Shown piece after piece: positions 1 through 7,654 of a DNA stretch of 16,789 nucleotides (position 1 is its first letter; each line of letters begins with the position of its first letter). The stretch comes from Myxococcales bacterium. Lineage in GTDB: Bacteria > Myxococcota > Polyangia > HGW-17 > SLPX01. The translations under genes and the position numbers were made by a program. Location: positions 1 through 16,789 of the forward strand of contig SLPX01000216.1 in NCBI GenBank assembly GCA_007131745.1, read 5' to 3'. The notes under the pieces were generated by a model. That model saw only the letters and a program-made list of their open reading frames with translations, was not told where the DNA came from and searched no databases.

Positions 1-1237
1 CCATCCTCTTTCCCATGGCTTCGCCGCTCTTCCGGTCGTCATCAAGTACCCGATCGGCGATATATCGGGTACTCTCCGTATCAATCTTCTTTTCGTACTC
101 AAACGCGTCTATGATTGCGCCGTCAATTCGCCGAGTGGTGAATTCCACCCGATCTCCCGAAACCAGCACCCGAACGTAATGAAAAGCGGATTCAGCCATC
201 TGAGTGTGCATTGATTTTTTGGTCACTCGGTCAAGAACCGATCCTCCCCCCGCAGAGACCACGTAGTTTAAACCCTCAACGCTCCCGCGCTCGTAAAGCC
301 TGTCTTTTCCCGAAAACACACCAACTACTCCACTCTTCCTGAAAATCTCCAACAACCCTGCTTTTTGAAGCATTTCATTGGATCCCGCCGGTCCTGAACC
401 ATAGGGGCCGTGATTAAATACAACAAAGACGTGTCGTACGGAATCCTCTTTTTCCGCATTTTTAATCTCTTTTTCCGCCCATTCATACATATCCGGTGAG
501 TCTTGAGAGCGGGTGACTCTTGAACTCGTATCCAGAAAAATGAACTTCGAATTGCCATATACAAGAGAATAAAAAACCCTTCTTGTTTCCCCGGTCCCGG
601 GAAAAAAACTCCTGAAAAGTTCCAGCCCCTTATCAGCATCTCCTGCCAGGTCGCGTTTTCCAAGGCATGGATGAATCGGCACCCTGGATGCAAGAGGAGC
701 TACGGATTCGAAGAAATCAAAGTAGTGGCTCTTTGCAGCCCGTGCCACCAGATCACCGGTGTGAACGAGCAAATCCGGACGTTCTAATCGCATCGCATCC
801 ACTACATCACCGTGAGCACTGGTTTCACCCGCTCTTGTCCCACCCCAAACGATAAAGGAGAACGGCTCTCCCGGAGCGACGCCGGTGCGAAACACCCCGC
901 TGAAAGCCACACCCCCGTCAAGAACCACTTCGTACTCATAGAAAGCAGCGGGTTCCAAACCGGCCAAAACCACCTCCCGCCTTACGGAGGACCCCGTAAC
1001 CACCTGCCTGATCTCCGGTTTCTCACTCCCCCTGCGGCGATAACCGACCTTGGCCTCCCCCGGTGCAGTCTGGATCCATGCGAGCTTGACGGAATCTCGA
1101 GTCACCCGAAGCAAATAAGGCTTTACGGCAAACTCCACCGCTTGTTTGTGCGGCGCAGCGTCTGCCCGATCAAAGAGTCTCGGCCCGATAAAGACTGCTG
1201 TGACAAGGCAACAAAAAAGTGACTTTCTGATCTTCAT
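1..1237 (-). CDS. Exported metallophosphoesterase-fold protein with lost metal ligands (probable pseudoenzyme), 3' end outside window
   Basis: The frame stays open from an ATG at 1237 to the left edge: 412 codons, no stop. Residues 1-27 form a signal peptide (basic start, hydrophobic core, cleavage near RADA|A). Residues 35-118 resemble the fibronectin-type domain that precedes purple-acid-phosphatase-like enzymes; 125-380 follow the calcineurin-like phosphoesterase fold. Fold landmarks are clear: HTGDLV (159-164), FIFLDT (232-237), FNHGPYG (274-280), FSGKDRLYERG (308-318), YVVSAGGGS (325-333). The usual metal ligands are mostly gone: GDTR has become GGTR (132-135), GNHE/D has become GKRD (193-196), GHDH has become GKDR (310-313). 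Only Asp162 and His276 remain. It follows prkA after 50 bases. The ribosome site is weak: GGAG lies 13 bases upstream, and an in-frame TTG at 1246 is an alternative start. The fold is confident; loss of catalysis is inferred. Confidence 0.85.
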   Translation of the reverse strand, partial: MKIRKSLFCCLVTAVFIGPRLFDRADAAPHKQAVEFAVKPYLLRVTRDSVKLAWIQTAPGEAKVGYRRRGSEKPEIRQVVTGSSVRREVVLAGLEPAAFYEYEVVLDGGVAFSGVFRTGVAPGEPFSFIVWGGTRAGETSAHGDVVDAMRLERPDLLVHTGDLVARAAKSHYFDFFESVAPLASRVPIHPCLGKRDLAGDADKGLELFRSFFPGTGETRRVFYSLVYGNSKFIFLDTSSRVTRSQDSPDMYEWAEKEIKNAEKEDSVRHVFVVFNHGPYGSGPAGSNEMLQKAGLLEIFRKSGVVGVFSGKDRLYERGSVEGLNYVVSAGGGSVLDRVTKKSMHTQMAESAFHYVRVLVSGDRVEFTTRRIDGAIIDAFEYEKKIDTESTRYIADRVLDDDRKSGEAMGKRM

Positions 1238-1287
1238 CCCAATCAACCCGCTCCGGTTTTTTCCCGCTCCTCCTGCACCCGTTGAGA

Positions 1288-3645
1288 TCATACCTGCTTG
1301 CCCCCATCCCCTGCGGTTTTTGCAAGATAGAAACCTATCGCCTCTCTTGCAGATTTCCGGTTGTAACCGTACTTTGTCACCAGGTTATCGATAGTGGATA
1401 CCACCTTGGATTCGACTTCTTCCACCATGTCATCATCATCAAACCCTTCCACTCGGTCTTCACTCTTCACCCTATCTTTCTTTGCAGCCTTTTCCGGACC
1501 CTGACCCGTGGTCCCATCCAGGAATCGCACCGTGTCCACAAGAATCCTGCGCAAAGCGTCCCGCCGCTCTTCCAAAACCCTGTCTTTTAACTGCTTCATT
1601 TCGCGAGCGAACACCTCCTCCACTACGGGAGGCCCCTCCTTGTGAGCTAGCGCCCACGCGGCAATGCGGGTTATGATGTCGTTTCTGTATGCTTCTCTTT
1701 CGGAAGGATCCGCTCCAAGCTTCTTTTCCACATCCTCCATCAGCTTTTCATCAGGCTTTTCCATCTTGCCGGTTATGGCATTTCTCAAACTCTCATCCTT
1801 GACGAAACAGGCTGCATTCGTCACATACCTCTTCAACAATCCACTCATCTGTTGCTCCTCGACCAAGCCCACTGCATCCCACATTTCTTTTTCGACCACG
1901 TGCAAAAGGTATTGCTCGGTCATCTCTATCGCAGCGGAGTGATTGAAGAATCCTTCTCCATGCGGTTCCCTCCGCAAAAAATCATAAAGGCTCTTGTCTT
2001 CACAGACGCTTCTTATTTCATCCAGCACGGCCAGCGGAGACAAGAAAGTCCTGTCGCCCCTGTCAATCGAATTGAAAAGCACTGTCAATACCACGCGGGG
2101 CGAAGCTCCGGTGCTTCCTTCATAAACCCTCCCCGCTGTATATTCTTTCGCCAAGTCCTCGATGCTGTTTTGTAGAATTTTCAACTTGCGGCCCGAAACA
2201 TGGTCCGGCAGCACACCCTCGGAATACAAACGCGCTTTTTGAAGAGGATTCAACTTCTTTATTTCTTCGCGAATTTCCTCGGGGTATTTTTCATGGTCCG
2301 GCTGATGAAGACGAATCAAGACCGCCCACAAAGCAGCACACTCAACAGCATGAGGCGCAATATGCTTACCCGCGATTTCCCCTGACAATTGTGATGAATA
2401 TATTTCAGCTTCAACCCTGTGGTCCAGCATGTACGGCACCCGAACAAGCTCCATTCTACCCCTGAAAGATGCAAAATCGGGCAACTCCCTGAATGCGGCA
2501 AGATGAAGTTCATTGGTGGACCCGAAGAAAACCGTGTCAGTATATAGCAACGCGTTGTCAAGAGTAACACGCCCGCTCTCCACCATGTTTATCAAATACT
2601 TGAAAGCCTCCACCGGTCTTTTCAATAAATCCGAAAAATCTATTATGCCCCTGTTCGCATCAACCAGTTCTCCGGCATATCCCACCAATGAAAGGTTCTG
2701 CAATACCGGAGGCAAATTCGCGAGATTCCTATCCATGGTCAACAACCGGGTATGAGCATCCACCGACATTTTGGGCTCTACCGCCACCAGGCCGATCCGG
2801 TACCGCCTGCTTAGAAAGTAGCGTTCAACCTGAACATGTCGCAAAACCTCGCTGTAGTCACCGTGATATGCCGCCAGCAACGATTCGAAGATCTGCCTGT
2901 TTCTGTGATTCAGATCCCCGTGAAGAATGTAGTCCGATAAAACATAATGGTTCACCCCGGCTTTATCCAACAACTCTTCAAGTATTTCTCTCCGCCTCCG
3001 CGTTGGTATGAGCATCAGGGGATGATCCCTCAATTCATCGGTAAGACGCGATTCAAGAGCGGTGTCGTTGAGATGGGCATAGCTGGATTTTGAGCGGTCG
3101 GAGTTCCTTCTTCCGGGCGAAAACCCTATTCCACCGTGTTCCCGGATGGATGTCGGAAACACCCAGTTAAAACGATAAGTCGCCCCTTGTTCCAGGGTCG
3201 AATAATGCTTCAACCCCCGCGATATGACGTCCACGCACGTGGACTTTGAGCTTCCATTGGGACCGTGGAGCAACAACAGTTTATTGATTCTCCCCTGTGC
3301 TACAAATCCATCCAAGATGCGGTAGATTTCATTCTGAACCCCTTCCTGCCCCACCAGCCGGCCGCGGCCACCGTCAAATTCACAATCAAACAGCCTGAAA
3401 CGCCTGACCTTTCCGCCGGGCCGGTGAACATCATAATGGCCAAAATGCTCAAAAGCGTCCTTCAGATATTGCGCTGCGTTTCGTGTGTGAAGAAGAGGAT
3501 TCTCAGCAACAAGACCCATGTATTCCTGAAAAGAAAGAAGCCTTTGTTTTCGACCGTATTCAAGCTTCAATTCATCGCTGAGCAGGTCAAGGCGATTTCC
3601 CGCACCGACCCCGTCGTTCTCTTTTTTATTTCCTCGATCAAGCAT
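1288..3645 (-). CDS. prkA: PrkA-family serine protein kinase (AAA+ type)
   Basis: A 785-residue cytoplasmic protein of the PrkA/YeaG family, ATPase-like proteins reported to phosphorylate proteins on Ser during stress or nutrient limitation. Seen: an N-terminal FRLFDCEF...GRLVGQE segment typical of PrkA (83-101), Walker A GPNGSSKST (128-136), a Walker-B-like NRGIIDFSDLLKRP (331-344), and the sensor segment GSTNELHLAAF with RVPYMLDHRVEAEIY (375-416). The C-terminal PrkA domain is present (YEGSTGASPR; EKLMEDVEKKLGADPSERE). The protein is about 140 residues longer than E. coli YeaG (644); the extra C-terminal part is charged and includes FDDDDMVEEVE. AGGAG sits 8 bases upstream of the ATG. It lies 106 bases after a lipoprotein gene and 50 before the phosphoesterase-fold gene. 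The usual partners YeaH and SpoVR are not visible here. Family assignment is firm; substrates are unknown. Confidence 0.92.
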   Translation of the reverse strand: MLDRGNKKENDGVGAGNRLDLLSDELKLEYGRKQRLLSFQEYMGLVAENPLLHTRNAAQYLKDAFEHFGHYDVHRPGGKVRRFRLFDCEFDGGRGRLVGQEGVQNEIYRILDGFVAQGRINKLLLLHGPNGSSKSTCVDVISRGLKHYSTLEQGATYRFNWVFPTSIREHGGIGFSPGRRNSDRSKSSYAHLNDTALESRLTDELRDHPLMLIPTRRRREILEELLDKAGVNHYVLSDYILHGDLNHRNRQIFESLLAAYHGDYSEVLRHVQVERYFLSRRYRIGLVAVEPKMSVDAHTRLLTMDRNLANLPPVLQNLSLVGYAGELVDANRGIIDFSDLLKRPVEAFKYLINMVESGRVTLDNALLYTDTVFFGSTNELHLAAFRELPDFASFRGRMELVRVPYMLDHRVEAEIYSSQLSGEIAGKHIAPHAVECAALWAVLIRLHQPDHEKYPEEIREEIKKLNPLQKARLYSEGVLPDHVSGRKLKILQNSIEDLAKEYTAGRVYEGSTGASPRVVLTVLFNSIDRGDRTFLSPLAVLDEIRSVCEDKSLYDFLRREPHGEGFFNHSAAIEMTEQYLLHVVEKEMWDAVGLVEEQQMSGLLKRYVTNAACFVKDESLRNAITGKMEKPDEKLMEDVEKKLGADPSEREAYRNDIITRIAAWALAHKEGPPVVEEVFAREMKQLKDRVLEERRDALRRILVDTVRFLDGTTGQGPEKAAKKDRVKSEDRVEGFDDDDMVEEVESKVVSTIDNLVTKYGYNRKSAREAIGFYLAKTAGDGGKQV

Positions 3646-3751
3646 TCGGTAGACTCCTGTATCTATCGGTGTCCACTGGATCAGACTCCGTTCGTCTTCA
3701 CCTCGTCCACCCGAGGGGCGACCACAATAGTATTTACGAACCTCGGTTTCC

Positions 3752-4525
3752 CTACCCGGATTTTTTCACCCGCTTCTTCGCAGCCCTTTTCGGCTTTCTC
3801 TTTACCTCGACTTCCACGCTGATCCGCGCTTTGGGCGTTTCGCAGAACTTCGGAGTGCATACGCTGAAACTGAACAATCCCCCGATCTCCCGTTTTCCCT
3901 CTTCCGTGCCTTTCAGGTTCAGATGATAAACAGCGCGATCATCTTCAAAAACCGCGGCATCGTTTTTCTTGAAACTCCTCGCAGACACTTCCAATCCGTC
4001 CGACACGTCCGATATCTCCAGGCTGAACGGAAAAAGCTTGTTCACCTGGTAAGGCTTCCTGGGCGTCAGGGTCAAGACAACCCTTGAATCCTCGTTTTTC
4101 AACAATTCCGAGGGCCCGGTCAAAACCAGATCAAAGTTTTTGGAATTCCATGGTTCATCGATCTTAACAGTCGTGGGTTCGTCGCTCAGCCCGGGTAAAA
4201 CACCCAATCCATCGCCGGATTTCTCTTGTTCACCACCATCCTCACCATTCCCGCTTTCATCCTCCCCGGTTTTTGCTGCTTCATCTTTTCCTGTTTCATC
4301 CCCGTCTGTTTCTTCACGTATCTCCACCACTTCCTGCTGCGCCTCATCACGGCGGCTCTGGGTGTCGCCACTCGCTTCCCGCGCCGAACCCGATGGTCGC
4401 CCGGCTGAGTCATCCTTCTTTTCACCGCATCCTGCCGGAAAAACCACAGACACTACGGCCACCCAAAAAATCACGTTTATACAAGCATTCCGCGGCCGAA
4501 AAACAACCGGGGTGTCACCAATCAT
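3752..4525 (-). CDS. Putative lipoprotein with acidic linker and C-terminal beta domain carrying a CxxxxC pair
   Basis: The start at 4525 is chosen because GAGGAGGT lies just upstream (GAGGAGGTATTC-ATG); an upstream in-frame codon at 4552 would place that site inside the gene. The 257-residue product has a hydrophobic segment (17-32) ending FPAGC, an imperfect lipobox with Cys33. Residues 34-105 are low-complexity and rich in Glu, Asp, Ser and Gly. Residues 110-240 look like a beta-sandwich, with PYQVNKLFPFSLEIS and, near the end, SVCTPKFCETPK (Cys223 and Cys228). This resembles small exported domains in Myxococcota-like bacteria that recall the DsbD N-terminal domain; I recognise the pattern, not a named family. 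The last 15 residues are strongly basic, the reverse of the acidic linker. It heads the putative operon with prkA. Function unknown; a periplasmic lipid-anchored protein is likely. Confidence 0.75.
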   Translation of the reverse strand: MIGDTPVVFRPRNACINVIFWVAVVSVVFPAGCGEKKDDSAGRPSGSAREASGDTQSRRDEAQQEVVEIREETDGDETGKDEAAKTGEDESGNGEDGGEQEKSGDGLGVLPGLSDEPTTVKIDEPWNSKNFDLVLTGPSELLKNEDSRVVLTLTPRKPYQVNKLFPFSLEISDVSDGLEVSARSFKKNDAAVFEDDRAVYHLNLKGTEEGKREIGGLFSFSVCTPKFCETPKARISVEVEVKRKPKRAAKKRVKKSG

Positions 4526-4737
4526 GAATACCTCCTCTACAAGCTGACTCACAAGAACATTTTTTCTTTATCCTTCCCGAACCTCACTTCCGGATCCGGC
4601 GGCCATAATAACCCAGATGCCGGTCACTGGTCTACAGGCTTCGCCAATAATCCGGCCCGAAGCTGCCCTATTTTAATTGTGAGAAATAGAAAAAAGGAAG
4701 GAACATTTGAACGCGCAAAAAGAAGCAAAACCGCTGA

Positions 4738-4920
4738 TTAATCCTTCTTCAGTTCCAGCTCCCTGCCGCAACATGAAAAACCGCCGTCATGGTCGGCCTC
4801 GCATCCGCACTTATCCGTTGACGGTTTGGAATCGTCACATGCTTTAACGACTTCAAGCTCGATTCCGCAGTCCGGGCAAGTGTAAATTTCTCCCACTTTC
4901 ATTTCGTAACAATTAGCCAT
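4738..4920 (-). CDS. Small Cys-rich desulforedoxin-like metal-binding protein
   Basis: A 60-residue protein beginning MANCYEMKVGEIYTCPDCG. AAGGAG precedes the ATG at 4920 by 9 bases, which rules out a longer reading from 4986. Cysteines lie at 4, 15, 18, 28, 38, 40, 50 and 51. The CPDC pair (15-18) plus the adjacent pair in SCCGREL (50-51) reproduces the desulforedoxin arrangement, CxxC then CC, which coordinates one iron or zinc by four thiolates; desulforedoxin itself is about 36 residues. The extra 20 or so residues carry Cys28 and the CGC at 38-40, which could bind a second metal or form a disulfide. No signal peptide, so cytoplasmic. It stands alone, divergent from the methyltransferase. 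Redox or metal storage is plausible; a simple zinc ribbon is the main alternative. Confidence 0.7.
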   Translation of the reverse strand: MANCYEMKVGEIYTCPDCGIELEVVKACDDSKPSTDKCGCEADHDGGFSCCGRELELKKD

Positions 4921-5008
4921 GGCAATTATCTCCTTTTGTTCTTTTTGCCTTACCCCTGCGAAAACCGATCCAACAGGGTCCGGCATACTACACCAATCAG
5001 ATAAAGTT

Positions 5009-5037
5009 TGATTACTACAAGAGCGGCTTCAGGTCAA
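5009..5037 (-). promoter_or_regulatory. Candidate sigma70-type promoter for the small Cys-rich gene
   Basis: Read on the minus strand, TTGACC (5032-5037) is followed after 17 bases by TAATCA (5009-5014), a poor -10 element. It lies about 90 bases upstream of the ATG at 4920. The -35 is good, the -10 is not, so this is a weak call. Confidence 0.25.
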
Positions 5038-5167
5038 GTGACCGGCTTCAACAAGGTAATCGACGGGTGACTCTTTTCGAACCGAGAAAAATGATTTAAG
5101 CGTGGTATTTCGAGAAAATTGGTGGTTAAAATGAGTTACCCCTTCGGACATACAAGGAGAAGCCATC

Positions 5168-5848
5168 ATGTCGGCAAGCGAATACGGCTGGGTTCACCGG
5201 CTGCAAAAAAAACTGGAAACCAACCTGGAACCACACGTCCCCTTTCACAAGAAGGCGTCCGTAGAATCGGATACCTACCACAAGATCGATGCAATCCGGC
5301 GCTACATGAACCTCAAGAGCAAAACCATGGTGTTGGAACTGGGATGCGGGAACGGAGAATTCACGTATCACATAAACCGTCACTGCAAGGTTATCGGCAT
5401 CGACTCCTCCCGCAGTCCGCTCATACGCAACCCGGTTAGAAAGACCGCCCTGATGAACCCGCTTGAGTTGGCCTTTGAAGACGAATCCTTTGACCTGGTT
5501 TTCAGCAGGCAAGTGCTATCTCAGGTCGAAGACGTTGACCGCGCGGTGGAAGAAATGAAAAGGGTCGTCAAAAGACTGATTGTCATGTCGGAGCCCAATC
5601 GTAATCATCCACTCAATCTTTTCACCGGCCTTCGTCCAAACAAGATCAATCGACTGAAGTTTTCTCCCGGCTTTCTCAAGAGACTTGCCCTGAAACACGG
5701 CCTCAAGATTCATGAGGTTTCCATTTACGGCATACTGGTACCGGCTCTCACCCCGCGGTTGCTGTTGCCCGCGCTCAGAATGACCAGAGTCAATCAGCCG
5801 TTTGGTTATGAAAGTCTTTTGGTAGCGGAAAAACCGACCGGGAATTGA
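5168..5848 (+). CDS. Class I SAM-dependent methyltransferase
   Basis: A 226-residue cytoplasmic protein. The SAM-binding motif I is VLELGCGNGEF (55-65), followed by VIGIDSS with the acidic residue expected to bind the ribose (Asp79). The later stretch LAFEDESFDLVFSRQVLSQV (101-120) matches motifs II/III of the UbiE-like Methyltransf_11 group. A basic segment KRVVKRLIVM follows. AAGGAG lies 8 bases before the ATG. It is the only plus-strand gene in this half of the window, transcribed away from the Cys-rich gene, and its stop is 9 bases from the convergent stop of the C25 lipoprotein gene. The substrate cannot be read from sequence: small molecule, lipid or quinone are all possible. Family call is confident, specificity is not. 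Confidence 0.85.
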   Translation: MSASEYGWVHRLQKKLETNLEPHVPFHKKASVESDTYHKIDAIRRYMNLKSKTMVLELGCGNGEFTYHINRHCKVIGIDSSRSPLIRNPVRKTALMNPLELAFEDESFDLVFSRQVLSQVEDVDRAVEEMKRVVKRLIVMSEPNRNHPLNLFTGLRPNKINRLKFSPGFLKRLALKHGLKIHEVSIYGILVPALTPRLLLPALRMTRVNQPFGYESLLVAEKPTGN

Positions 5849-5857
5849 TATCCAAAG

Positions 5858-7537
5858 CTATTTTGATGCTGCGGGAATAATCACCATCGAAGAGGCAAAA
5901 CCAAAGCCGTAAACCCCTGCATAGAGATCATCCGGGCCATACGGAATAAATGAAAATGATGCTCGTCCATATTCGTCGGTTTCAGCTTCAACGAAGAAGT
6001 CTCCTCTCTTCCACAACCCCACCGTCACACCATGCACCGGTTCGCCTTCCCCGCATGTCACATCCACTGACATTTCCTGGTAACCCGGGCCGTATTCCAA
6101 CGGCGCATCCAAAAACAGCGGTTCAGGTTTTCCCGTATACACATCAATCGACGGATCTCCAAGCAGGGTAACGACGATCTGGGTGAACCATTCCGTATCG
6201 TCATCCATCATGTCGGGCATCAACGAAACACTGAAGTCTATCTCTCTGGCCCTCCCCCTAGCGTAGTTGAAAGCCTCACCGATCGCGGTGATCGAGTGAA
6301 GAAACACGCCCTCGAACAATGCGTGAAGAAACTGCGACCCTCCCACGGGCCCCAGGCCGGTCCCGGTGTTTCCCACGTAGGCCACTCCCCCACGGGTTCC
6401 AACAACGTATAGTTCCCCCGATGAATCCTCGCCCTCTCCCTGCACCCTCCATCCATCATGAGTCATTGTCGTGGCGACATCGGCGAAATTACCGGCCAGA
6501 CACGCGCAGGAAAGCAGTATAGACGGCTGTTCATTCGTCATGTTCTTCACGAAATCCCTTGAAACCTGATCCGTCAGCCAGCCGTGACTCCCATGGCCCT
6601 GATGAAACACGATGGAATAACCATCGCCGAGAGCTTCGCTGAAAAGATCGGTGGTGAAAACTTCTCCACCGAAGCTTGAAGCCGCCCCTGAAGTAGCGTA
6701 GAGCTTCCGCACGTTCGACTTGTATTCATCAGGAAAAAACTCACCAAAAGTAACTTCTATCGCTTCAGCCGCATCTATGTCTCCAATAATCGGCACCGAT
6801 GCAGCAATATCCGAAATGAGAAGCGGGTGAATCGACCTCCCGTAAACGTCGCCCAGAAAATCCTCCACCTTGGCAGCGTACGCGAACACCTCCTCTGGAT
6901 GGTTCACCGGCACCCGGCCGGGTGCGAGCTGGCTTTCCCTTGCATCCGCCAGGGACATATCCTTTCCCCTTTGACCGAAAACTCCATCCCCGTCAGAGTC
7001 CCAATCAACTTCAACATTGGCAAAGTACAGCAAAGACGGTCCGTTCGTAGTATACGTCTCCTGAGTCGGAACCGTAACTTCCGCGGGTATTCTCCGAAAT
7101 GGAACCACGTCCGCGTCTCCACCGAGAAGAACGAATCTGAGCGAATTGTTTCTGACCTGATCTCTCAAATAAGACTGGAGTTTCTCAGCGTCGTCCACAC
7201 CTGGCTGTCCATCCAGAGCTTCAACAAGGTCCACAACACGGGCATGTACGCCCTGCAATGACCTCATGCCTGCATATATCTCCCAGGCCGGCGCCAGTTC
7301 GGCTGAAGTGATCACGATCATTTCCGGATCCTCATTCATGAGGTTCCCTTCGGTCCGTCTCCCTTCAGGATCGGGTTCGTACCAATCCAAGGACTCGTCA
7401 TCATCGGCACCGTCGACCACCACTCCTCCGTCGTCCTTTTCTATATCCTCGATAGAACCCTCATCTCCTCCGCAACCCATGCACGCCGCTAAAAAGCTGA
7501 AAACTGCAAAGACCATGAAAACCCGACAAAAACCCAT
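5858..7537 (-). CDS. Gingipain-like cysteine peptidase (family C25) lipoprotein
   Basis: A 559-residue exported protein. Residues 1-19 are a lipoprotein signal with lipobox LAAC (Cys19); 24-56 is an acidic Asp/Glu/Gly linker. From about 72 to 470 it follows the C25 (gingipain) fold: MIVITSAELAPAWEIY (73-88), FVLLGGDADVVPFRRIP (135-151), the catalytic-His motif GHGSHGW (His315), the catalytic-Cys motif SCACLAGNF (Cys346, aligning with CxxGxF of gingipains) and VTLLGDPSIDVY. His and Cys are 31 residues apart, close to the gingipain spacing. DWDSDGDG (178-185) looks like a Ca-binding loop. Residues 475-559 form an Ig-like domain as in gingipains, but I see no type IX sorting domain; anchoring appears to be by lipid. 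AAAGGAG precedes the ATG. Predicted role: surface or periplasmic proteolysis, perhaps of neighbouring envelope proteins or nutrients. Confidence 0.85.
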   Translation of the reverse strand: MGFCRVFMVFAVFSFLAACMGCGGDEGSIEDIEKDDGGVVVDGADDDESLDWYEPDPEGRRTEGNLMNEDPEMIVITSAELAPAWEIYAGMRSLQGVHARVVDLVEALDGQPGVDDAEKLQSYLRDQVRNNSLRFVLLGGDADVVPFRRIPAEVTVPTQETYTTNGPSLLYFANVEVDWDSDGDGVFGQRGKDMSLADARESQLAPGRVPVNHPEEVFAYAAKVEDFLGDVYGRSIHPLLISDIAASVPIIGDIDAAEAIEVTFGEFFPDEYKSNVRKLYATSGAASSFGGEVFTTDLFSEALGDGYSIVFHQGHGSHGWLTDQVSRDFVKNMTNEQPSILLSCACLAGNFADVATTMTHDGWRVQGEGEDSSGELYVVGTRGGVAYVGNTGTGLGPVGGSQFLHALFEGVFLHSITAIGEAFNYARGRAREIDFSVSLMPDMMDDDTEWFTQIVVTLLGDPSIDVYTGKPEPLFLDAPLEYGPGYQEMSVDVTCGEGEPVHGVTVGLWKRGDFFVEAETDEYGRASFSFIPYGPDDLYAGVYGFGFASSMVIIPAASK

Positions 7538-7575
7538 GAAACAGATCTCCTTTCACTCCGTTCTATCCTGGCAAC

Positions 7576-7593
7576 AACTCGTAAAACCGAGTT
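7576..7593. repeat. Short inverted repeat in the leader of the C25 gene
   Basis: AACTCG and CGAGTT flank a 6-base loop, giving a 6-bp stem about 40 bases upstream of the C25 start. On the plus strand it is followed by TTTCTT and resembles a weak terminator, but no plus-strand gene leads into it. On the minus strand it would sit in the 5' leader, where an alternative AAAAC/GTTTT pairing overlaps it. Weak. Confidence 0.25.
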
Positions 7594-7654
7594 TTTCTTA
7601 ATGTGTCACATCCATCGATTCCGGCAAACACTTTCCTCTAAAAGAGCGGTGGTT

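Noticed and set aside
325..693. Open frame of 122 codons on the minus strand
   Set aside because: It is an alternative frame inside the phosphoesterase-fold gene, which is continuous from 1237 to position 1 and shows recognisable motifs throughout.
3646..3751. Open reading in the prkA frame upstream of its ATG (about 35 codons)
   Set aside because: It looks protein-like, but there is no ATG, GTG or TTG in it, and AGGAG sits correctly before the ATG at 3645.
3265..3822. Plus-strand open frame of 185 codons opposite prkA
   Set aside because: It lies antisense to conserved PrkA sequence, has no ribosome site and no recognisable domain.
4526..4737. Possible terminator (GCTTCG/CGAAGC) between the Cys-rich gene and the lipoprotein gene
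   Set aside because: The 6-bp stem has a 14-base loop and no T tract on either strand.
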